Source of the DNA: an uncultured Eggerthella sp.
GTDB lineage: Bacteria; Actinomycetota; Coriobacteriia; Coriobacteriales; Eggerthellaceae
DNA: 12,058 nt
Assembly (NCBI GenBank): GCA_902464295.1
Contig: CABQIW010000045.1
Span: 1-12,058 of the forward strand
Direction: 5' to 3'
Position numbers and translations under genes: made by a program. This document shows, piece after piece, positions 7,447-12,058 of the stretch. Positions within the stretch are counted from its first letter, which is position 1. The number at the start of each line of letters is the position of its first letter. The notes under the pieces were generated by a model. It saw only the letters and a list, made by a program, of their open reading frames with translations, did no database searches and was not told where the DNA came from.

Positions 7447-7491
7447 TCAGTAAGCCTGCCCTAAAGGGCAAAATATGCCCTTGGCGGGCAT
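7447..7491 (-). promoter_or_regulatory. gat operon leader with alternating hairpins and a possible 14-codon ORF
   Basis: In the gatC 5' leader (minus strand) four complementary segments alternate. ATGCCC (7491-7486) pairs with GGGCAT (7480-7475). AAGGGCA (7482-7476) pairs with TGCCCTT (7470-7464). TGCCC (7470-7466) pairs with GGGCA (7461-7457). The segments overlap, so neighbouring helices exclude each other, as in attenuator-type leaders. An ATG at 7491 opens a frame MPAKGIFCPLGQAY, stopping at 7449-7447, that spans the whole structure but has no good SD. No U-tract follows the last helix, so any control would be on translation or RNA stability rather than simple intrinsic termination. Confidence 0.4.
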
Positions 7492-7507
7492 CTGTTAACC
7501 GTTATCC

Positions 7508-7516
7508 ATCATAGCA
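7508..7516 (-). promoter_or_regulatory. Extended -10 promoter of the gat operon
   Basis: On the minus strand TGC at 7516-7514 directly precedes TATGAT at 7513-7508, an extended -10 element (TGn plus a 5/6 hexamer). No good -35 is seen at 16-18 nt. It predicts a transcript start near 7501 and a leader of about 75 nt before gatC. Confidence 0.45.
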
Positions 7517-7748
7517 AATCATGCCGCGCCACTTAGCATGCGAGTGCCTTTGCGTACCCATTTTCCAGCAAGGCGCACCGGGCGCTCTTCGTAACCTGGA
7601 CTCAACGGATCTTTTCAAATTCGTTTCACCTGAAAGATATAAGAAAACACCCCTGTTAATGCGTGCTTTTTCCAGTAGAATAGAAAACGTGCTCAGCGCT
7701 TATTTAATGTCAATGCCCGCTAAGCACTCAAATTGAGGGGAGCTCGCC
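7517..7748. other. Remaining divergent intergenic region between gatC and the universal stress gene
   Basis: The whole gap between the divergent starts is 321 nt; the gatC-proximal part is described separately. The remainder has no convincing gene. A 71-codon frame at 7521-7736 lacks an SD and resembles nothing I know. A 12-bp dyad TTTCACCTGAAA lies at 7624-7635. The AT-rich stretch 7636-7715 presumably holds the stress gene promoter (TAGAAT at 7676-7681 and TATTTAAT nearby are weak -10 candidates), but I cannot choose one. Confidence 0.4.
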
Positions 7749-8231
7749 ATGATGAGATTTAAAAACATACTCGTACCTTATGACGGATCCGAACATGCGG
7801 ATCGCGCTCTTGATGTGGCGGGTGATTTTCTGCGGAGTAACCCAGAAGCGCGCGTACACGTGATCAGCGTCACCTATGTCGCGCTTGATGCAGCAGACTT
7901 CAACCCCGATCCCCCTAATGAAGATGAACAGTACAACTTGCTCGGCTATGAAATGTACGAAGAAGTGTTCAGCCAAGAACAAAAGGCGGCTCATCGCGCC
8001 ATGGTACAGGCAGCCTCAGAGATTCTTCCAGACATCGAGCCCGATCGCGTTATCTGCGACACGATCATTCGTCCTTCAGCAGTAGAGGGCATCGAAGATT
8101 ACGCACGCCGCAAGAAGTGCGATCTCATCGTTATGGGCCGTCGCGGTCTTGGTGGTCTTCGCCAGTTCGTCGCCAGCGTTACCAAAGAAGTGCTCCACCG
8201 CGTCGACCTGCCGGTCATGACCATCAAATAA
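7749..8231 (+). CDS. Universal stress protein (UspA family)
   Basis: A 160-residue single-domain cytoplasmic Usp. It begins FKNILVPYDGSEHADRAL (4-21), with Asp12 in the position that contacts adenine in ATP-binding family members. It has the family core VISVTYV (38-44), an acidic insert (about 48-80), the strand CDLIVMGRRGLGGL (124-137) and the terminal strand LPVMTIK (154-160). The nucleotide-loop signature is normally G-x2-G-x9-G-S/T. Here it reads GRRGLGGLRQFVASVT: one residue shorter, with Ala142 in place of the last glycine. ATP binding is therefore uncertain. The start is ATG 7749 with GAGGGGA at 7735-7741; a second in-frame ATG follows at 7752. It is monocistronic, ending in a strong terminator 29 nt downstream. 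Confidence 0.9.
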   Translation: MMRFKNILVPYDGSEHADRALDVAGDFLRSNPEARVHVISVTYVALDAADFNPDPPNEDEQYNLLGYEMYEEVFSQEQKAAHRAMVQAASEILPDIEPDRVICDTIIRPSAVEGIEDYARRKKCDLIVMGRRGLGGLRQFVASVTKEVLHRVDLPVMTIK

Positions 8232-8259
8232 CATCCGCTGAAAAACATCATGCACTCAC

Positions 8260-8291
8260 GAGGCGCTCTTCAAATGAGCGCCTCTTTTTTT
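8260..8291 (+). terminator. Rho-independent terminator of the universal stress gene
   Basis: GAGGCGCTC (8260-8268) pairs perfectly with GAGCGCCTC (8276-8284) around a 7-nt loop, followed by seven T at 8285-8291. It is a textbook intrinsic terminator on the + strand. Confidence 0.93.
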
Positions 8292-8389
8292 CGACAAGCA
8301 CTGCACCACCCAGTGGTCTCTTTCAGCCCCGCGTGCCGCTGAACCGCTCGAGCGCCGAACGGCCTTTGCCGCAAACGATGTGCAAGCCT

Positions 8390-8425
8390 AAAAAAGGGAT
8401 GCCGCATCGTGGCGGCATCCCTTTT
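8390..8425 (-). terminator. Rho-independent terminator of the DUF4012 gene
   Basis: GGGATGCCGC (8396-8405) and GCGGCATCCC (8412-8421) form a perfect 10-bp stem with a 6-nt loop. Read on the minus strand it is followed by six T (8395-8390), about 50 nt past the DUF4012 stop. The flanking A4/T4 extends the stem, and on the + strand it has only four T, so it may work weakly both ways. Confidence 0.9.
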
Positions 8426-8474
8426 CATAGCGAATTACTCGTACCGAGAACGCACTAACCAGTGCGATCCTTCT

Positions 8475-10466
8475 CTACTGATACTCGATCACCGTGTCAT
8501 CAGCCAGAGGCGTAGTACGAACTACTAGATCGCTCTCTGCTCCAGGCGCTGTAGTAACTTTATAGGTGATAACTGTTTTGTTTCCCATAGGCACCTTTGT
8601 CCAGCCATACCATAGATCATTTCCCTGATACGTGGTTTCATTCATTGCATCGTTACCACCAGCCGTGATTGCAAACGCAGGAATCGGATATTCATCAGCA
8701 CCGTAGAATGTACCTTCTGTCGTAATGTCAGAAATCTTACCGCCTGATGGTGCAAGAAGATAAACGAAGAAGTGCAAACTCCCATCAAAACCACCACCAT
8801 TGGTGATGTAATCAGTAAGGGTGCCGAGCTCAGCGGAATCAAGTTGATTGCTGAAGGTTACCTTCATATCATAAGTAATCGAGCCATCAGAGTTCTTGAC
8901 TCCCTTGCCCACATCAATATCAGAAGCAAGATAGTAGAACATCTTGCCTCCATAGCAAGCTGAAGTATAAATTCCGGTCTCGGGAACTTTGGTATCACTT
9001 GACACTGTTCCCGCAAAACCAAAATCTTCAAGCATTGCTTCTTCGTTATCGTTTGCCATATAAACTGCAATGCGGCCTTCATCAACCGACGATTTGATCG
9101 TACTTGCAAGTTTTGCAATATTCACTTTTCCAATATTGCCGAATACTCCATTCGCTGCAGCATTTGCAACAAGAGCAAAGGTTGCATCTTGTTGTGCAGG
9201 GTCAGTGTACTTCTTATAAACACCATTGAGCAAAAAATCCGATGTGCTGTTTCCATCAAGCACATCTCCGCCTGGAGTAGTCACTTTCGTACCTGTAAGA
9301 CCAAGCATGCGTTGCAATACGATAGTGTCGAGCGCAATCACGCCATCAACCTTGCCGTGCCCATTTGCGTCCCAAATTTGCGACTCGATCTCACCAACTC
9401 GTTCAAAATCAATAATTTGAGGCACATCGCGAGAATCAAGGGATGATTCAACACGGAATAAGCGAATATCCTCATCTGTCGCAGCAGAAACTGATTCAGC
9501 CAAACGAGGATTCTTATCTGCACCAACGAATTCACCTAAGCTTATCTTGCCATTATCGACAGTCATAAGTCCGAAAGAGCCGGCAAAACCAACCGAAGAG
9601 CGCATTTCTGCACTTGTGCACGCGATGATCAAGTATGTGCGTTTCCCATCTGCGCCAAGGATTGCAGGAAGCGTATCTTTTAACTCGGTCGCAGAATCGG
9701 CAATAGGTGCCAACGTTGCCATAAGAGTCTTTACTTGGTCAACCGGCCCCTTCAATTGATCAATGGTGGGCTCAGGTGAATTTTCAAGCTGTGCTGCATT
9801 TTCGGTAAGAACGGGAGCTGAGCCCGACACCACATTGAGCAGATCCTCAATAACCGAAACATTGATAGCGCCATCTTCGCTCATAAGGCCAGCAAGACCG
9901 TTTGCTGGAATAGCATCCATCGCTGGTACGAGCACATCATTCACCAGCACTTCAGCAGAATCGGACACAATACGAACCGTTTGGATATCACCACCAACCA
10001 CAGGAATAAGCGTTGCAGCGCCCCACAATGGCCCCGACGTAGTGTCGTGGAGCTTTTTAACCGTGCTTGCCATCTGCTGGCTCGTAGTCTTCGCTGATGC
10101 CATGTCACCACCAACGATTTGATCCTTGAGTTGCTTTCCTTGTGAAACGAGCGCTTGAGCATCATCCTTAGCCTCCATCGCGCTCATCGCGAAAGCAGCA
10201 CCAGAGATGCCGAACACCAATACAATTGCAATCACAACTGCAGCGATAATCTTCGGCTTGTTACCATGGTGCTTCTTTTTACGGCGCAAGCGCGCGACCT
10301 CTTCCTTACGGTTCGCATAAGGAACGGGACCATCGCTTCTCATATCGGAATTGTTATAGGGATTATGAGGGAATTCCTGTTCAGGCTGAAAAAACGAGCT
10401 TTCTTGTTCAGGAGCAGCATGACGTCCATGCTTGCCTCGTGAACCATTCTGCGAGCTATGCGGCAC
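8475..10466 (-). CDS. DUF4012 membrane-anchored extracytoplasmic protein
   Basis: A 663-residue protein of unknown function, counted from GTG 10466. It has an N-terminal cytoplasmic tail of about 70 residues rich in His, Asn, Gln and Pro, ending in a very basic stretch (RLRRKKKHHGNKPK). One TM helix follows (about 73-94), then a long extracytoplasmic region. An Ala/Ser/Asp-rich helical part (about 95-270) precedes the DUF4012 block starting KRTYLIIACTSAEMRSS (275-291), then GFAGSFGLMTVDNGKISLGEF (293-313). The usual family motif begins like QNNAELR; here the first residues are Ala-Cys-Thr. DUF4012 proteins are common in Actinomycetota and often lie near envelope or polysaccharide genes, but no activity is established. 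The start was chosen from AAGGAG at 10474-10479, 7 nt before GTG. ATG 10472 is too close to that SD, and ATG 10523 has none. By eye the gene is lower in G+C than the gat cluster. Confidence 0.8.
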   Translation of the reverse strand: MPHSSQNGSRGKHGRHAAPEQESSFFQPEQEFPHNPYNNSDMRSDGPVPYANRKEEVARLRRKKKHHGNKPKIIAAVVIAIVLVFGISGAAFAMSAMEAKDDAQALVSQGKQLKDQIVGGDMASAKTTSQQMASTVKKLHDTTSGPLWGAATLIPVVGGDIQTVRIVSDSAEVLVNDVLVPAMDAIPANGLAGLMSEDGAINVSVIEDLLNVVSGSAPVLTENAAQLENSPEPTIDQLKGPVDQVKTLMATLAPIADSATELKDTLPAILGADGKRTYLIIACTSAEMRSSVGFAGSFGLMTVDNGKISLGEFVGADKNPRLAESVSAATDEDIRLFRVESSLDSRDVPQIIDFERVGEIESQIWDANGHGKVDGVIALDTIVLQRMLGLTGTKVTTPGGDVLDGNSTSDFLLNGVYKKYTDPAQQDATFALVANAAANGVFGNIGKVNIAKLASTIKSSVDEGRIAVYMANDNEEAMLEDFGFAGTVSSDTKVPETGIYTSACYGGKMFYYLASDIDVGKGVKNSDGSITYDMKVTFSNQLDSAELGTLTDYITNGGGFDGSLHFFVYLLAPSGGKISDITTEGTFYGADEYPIPAFAITAGGNDAMNETTYQGNDLWYGWTKVPMGNKTVITYKVTTAPGAESDLVVRTTPLADDTVIEYQ

Positions 10467-10473
10467 GTTCATT

Positions 10474-10479
10474 CTCCTT
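10474..10479 (-). promoter_or_regulatory. Ribosome binding site that decides the DUF4012 start
   Basis: AAGGAG on the minus strand sits 7 nt from GTG 10466 but only 1 nt from ATG 10472. It therefore supports the GTG start and argues against the longer frame from ATG 10523. Confidence 0.6.
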
Positions 10480-10628
10480 GATCTCGGCAATATAGAATAT
10501 CCTGGTAATCGGATATGCATCATAAAATGATACCAAGATTATGTTCCAATAGAGAAACGTCCCAGAAATTCCGCAATTGAGCGGGGCCTCGTGCACGACG
10601 GTTGGCTAGTTTTCTGTTGTTCGACCAT

Positions 10629-10655
10629 AATTGCCTTGAGCATGCTCAAACAATT
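10629..10655. repeat. Extended dyad/stem-loop between the MscS and DUF4012 genes
   Basis: TTGAGCATGCTCAA at 10636-10649 is a perfect 14-bp palindrome, flanked by AATTG (10629-10633) and CAATT (10651-10655), which also pair. Together they form a 10-bp stem with a small internal bulge. It starts 20 nt after the MscS stop and about 165 nt before the DUF4012 start. With no T-tract it is either a 3' mRNA hairpin or an operator. The rest of the 208-nt gap holds small dyads (CCGC/GCGG at 10571-10584, TCGTGCACGA at 10589-10598) and no gene. Confidence 0.5.
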
Positions 10656-10674
10656 CAGGTCTTTTCAGAGTCTA

Positions 10675-11502
10675 TTATGACGATTCCTTCGGCGGAGTTG
10701 CGGCCTCGAATCGCTGAATACGGTCGTCCTGCACGAGCGGTGCAACAGCACGCGTAATCGCATCGGAAACCGCACTCGCCTTCGACCCGTCGCCGATCAT
10801 GAGCGCAATCGACCCGTAGAGACCGTAGTTCGTCACTTTATTGAAGGAAACAACAGGGTCTTTCACGATGGTGGTGATCGTTCGAGCCGCTTCAGCAGCA
10901 GCGTTTTCGATCTGATCGGCGAGCGAATCCAAATCGCTCAGATCCTTCATCACTACAATAGGTACGGTTACATGGTCAACAGGGGGCAGATGCTTCACAG
11001 CATTGTTCGCCATGACCGAATTGGGAATGATGACCGTTTCATTGTTGAGGTTGTGAATGGTGGTATAGCTCCAATTGATATCTTCAACCACCCCTTGGTT
11101 CGTGCCCACCTGAATATTGTCGCCTGGCTTGATCACATGGGTCAGAGTAACCTGAACGCCGCCGAAGAGATTCGAAAGCGTATTTTGAAAACCGAGCGAG
11201 ATCGCGATGCCGCCAACACCCAAAGCTGCGATGACCGCCGTCATATTGACATCGAAGCACACATCAGCGATGAAGCAGATCGCCACACCCCATACCACGA
11301 TGCGCACGATGTTCACTACGATAGATGTCTGGGAAAGGGATACGCTCTCAAGTGCAAGAAGGCGCTGTATCGCCTTGATGACAATATGGCAAAGAACAGC
11401 AACGACCAACACGACAGCAGCCGCAATAAGCACCCTTCCCCATATATTCGAATCGGTGATATGTGTCACGAAATTCGCAAGCTGCTCCATGACCACTTCC
11501 AT
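10675..11502 (-). CDS. Small-conductance mechanosensitive channel (MscS family)
   Basis: A 275-residue MscS-type channel, close to the minimal family size (E. coli MscS has 286). Three TM segments lie at about 23-42, 60-82 and 88-116. The third is the pore helix, rich in Gly/Ala: MTAVIAALGVGGIAISLGF followed by QNTLSNLFGGV. The beta domain follows with VIKPGDNIQVG (123-133), GVVEDINWSYTTI (137-149) and VIIPNSVMANNAV (157-169), all diagnostic. The C-terminal alpha/beta vestibule ends near 265. The channel opens under membrane tension and releases solutes after hypo-osmotic shock. The start is uncertain: ATG 11505, 11502 and 11490 are all possible. AGGA 5 nt before ATG 11502 gave the choice; a TTG at 11526 is unsupported. 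It is divergent from engB and upstream of DUF4012 on the same strand. Confidence 0.92.
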   Translation of the reverse strand: MEVVMEQLANFVTHITDSNIWGRVLIAAAVVLVVAVLCHIVIKAIQRLLALESVSLSQTSIVVNIVRIVVWGVAICFIADVCFDVNMTAVIAALGVGGIAISLGFQNTLSNLFGGVQVTLTHVIKPGDNIQVGTNQGVVEDINWSYTTIHNLNNETVIIPNSVMANNAVKHLPPVDHVTVPIVVMKDLSDLDSLADQIENAAAEAARTITTIVKDPVVSFNKVTNYGLYGSIALMIGDGSKASAVSDAITRAVAPLVQDDRIQRFEAATPPKESS

Positions 11503-11590
11503 CATCTTCCTACTCGATATCCGCAAACCGCCCGCTGTTGTGAACCGACGAATCGGATAAGATCAAGTTGCTCCCAAGAGGTATTCTTGT

Positions 11591-11620
11591 TTATAGTCTA
11601 ACGGTAGTTGTCTTTCTCAA
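11591..11620 (-). promoter_or_regulatory. Candidate promoter of the MscS gene
   Basis: On the minus strand TTGAGA (11620-11615) is a 4/6 -35 match. CTATAA (11596-11591), or TATAAA shifted by one, is a -10 candidate 18-19 nt away. It predicts a leader of roughly 85 nt, within which CCGA-TTCG-TCGG forms a small hairpin. The spacing is slightly long, so this is tentative. Confidence 0.3.
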
Positions 11621-11654
11621 TGTGAAGACCGCACGATCGGAACTGTAATTAAGT

Positions 11655-11663
11655 TGCTATACA
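11655..11663 (+). promoter_or_regulatory. Candidate extended -10 promoter of engB
   Basis: TGC (11655-11657) followed by TATACA (11658-11663) is an extended -10 element with the same TGCTAT core as the gat promoter. No -35 is visible at 17 nt. It would give a very short leader of about 16 nt. Confidence 0.35.
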
Positions 11664-11685
11664 ACGCCCATAACGAACGAGGATC

Positions 11686-12058
11686 ATGGATCTTAACAAC
11701 ATAGAATTCAAAGGCGCTTATGGCACCTCAGCGCAGATTCCCGCTTCCAAATTACCGGAGGTTTCTTTCGTTGGCCGCTCCAACGTGGGGAAATCCTCGC
11801 TCATCAACAAGCTCCTGAACCGCAAGCAGCTCGCACGTGTTTCCCAGATGCCAGGGAAAACGAGCACGATCAACTTCTTCGGAAACGACGCGATCGACCT
11901 CGTTGACCTCCCTGGATACGGCTATGCGAAGGTGGCTAAATCGGAGCTCGGGCGTTGGTCAGAAATGATCAACGGTTACTTCGATCAGTACCGCTTCTAT
12001 GCACTCGTAGTTTCGCTCATCGATATCCGCCACCCTGCAAGCAAACTCGATGAGCAGA
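11686..12058 (+). CDS. engB: Ribosome-assembly GTPase EngB/YsxC (5' part, cut by the window edge)
   Basis: The first 124 residues of a TrmE-Era-EngA-EngB-type GTPase needed for 50S ribosomal subunit maturation; the frame is open at the right edge. The P-loop G1 is GRSNVGKS at 30-37. The G2 region PGKTSTINFF (56-65) has the switch-I threonines. G3 is DLPG at 74-77 inside the family-specific LVDLPGYGYAKV. The IDIRHPASKLDEQ segment at the end matches the family's conserved D-x-R-x-P region just before G4, which lies outside the window. The short N-terminal extension is normal for the family. The start is ATG 11686; GAGGA at 11679-11683 is only 2 nt away, which is closer than usual, but no better start exists before the conserved P-E-V-S-F-V-G-R-S block. 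Confidence 0.93.
   Translation, partial: MDLNNIEFKGAYGTSAQIPASKLPEVSFVGRSNVGKSSLINKLLNRKQLARVSQMPGKTSTINFFGNDAIDLVDLPGYGYAKVAKSELGRWSEMINGYFDQYRFYALVVSLIDIRHPASKLDEQ

Noticed and set aside
7428..7507. T-box riboswitch in front of gatC
   Set aside because: The leader is only about 75 nt and shows no T-box-like conserved sequence or specifier stem.
7521..7736. A 71-codon open frame on the + strand between gatC and the universal stress gene
   Set aside because: No Shine-Dalgarno, no recognisable domain, it overlaps the gat promoter region, and its composition looks like intergenic DNA.
10467..10523. ATG start at 10523 for the DUF4012 gene
   Set aside because: No SD precedes it, and the 19 extra codons carry the better SD (10474-10479) for the downstream GTG.
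11527..11685. Small gene between the MscS gene and engB
   Set aside because: The + strand frames here are continuations of frames antisense to the MscS gene; the region is better explained as two divergent promoters and leaders.

Overview
The window looks like a chromosomal segment of a moderate-G+C actinobacterium. The class Coriobacteriia (Eggerthellales type) is my best guess. The basis is gestalt: the adjacent gatC-gatA-gatB order, a large DUF4012 membrane protein, a tandem pair of PESPRWL-type MFS carriers, and base composition that looks near 50% G+C by eye. No rRNA, tRNA, CRISPR array, IS element or phage gene is visible, so the taxonomic call is inference.

Layout. (1) Positions 1-3166, + strand: an AT-rich control region with several dyad symmetries and a possible 11-codon leader ORF, then two tandem paralogous 12-TM major facilitator transporters. 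A strong hairpin sits between them, ending just before the second gene's ribosome binding site. (2) Positions 3283-7427, - strand: a tight cluster gatC-gatA-gatB followed by an iron-sulfur protein with two CDGSH domains around a divergent 4Fe-4S domain. Gaps are 1, 3 and 13 nt, so this reads as one operon. A promoter with an extended -10 and a leader with mutually exclusive hairpins precede gatC. (3) Positions 7749-8231, + strand: a universal stress protein with its own rho-independent terminator. (4) Positions 8390-11502, - strand: a small MscS-type channel, then a DUF4012 membrane-anchored protein ending in a second terminator that faces the first. (5) Positions 11686 to the right edge, + strand: the start of the ribosome-assembly GTPase EngB/YsxC, divergent from the MscS gene.

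How it works together. GatCAB converts misacylated Glu-tRNA(Gln) and/or Asp-tRNA(Asn) to the correct aminoacyl-tRNA, and EngB acts in 50S assembly, so the right two thirds is mostly translation and envelope housekeeping. The MFS pair looks like an accessory uptake module with its own regulation. The substrate cannot be read from the sequence, but the paired aspartates in TM1 point to an organic or aromatic acid, or similar anion, taken up with protons.

I do not see a clear, previously undescribed system. The observations most worth following are the CDGSH/4Fe-4S/CDGSH protein riding at the end of the gat operon, the alternating-hairpin leader of gatC, and the leader ORF and hairpins controlling the MFS pair.
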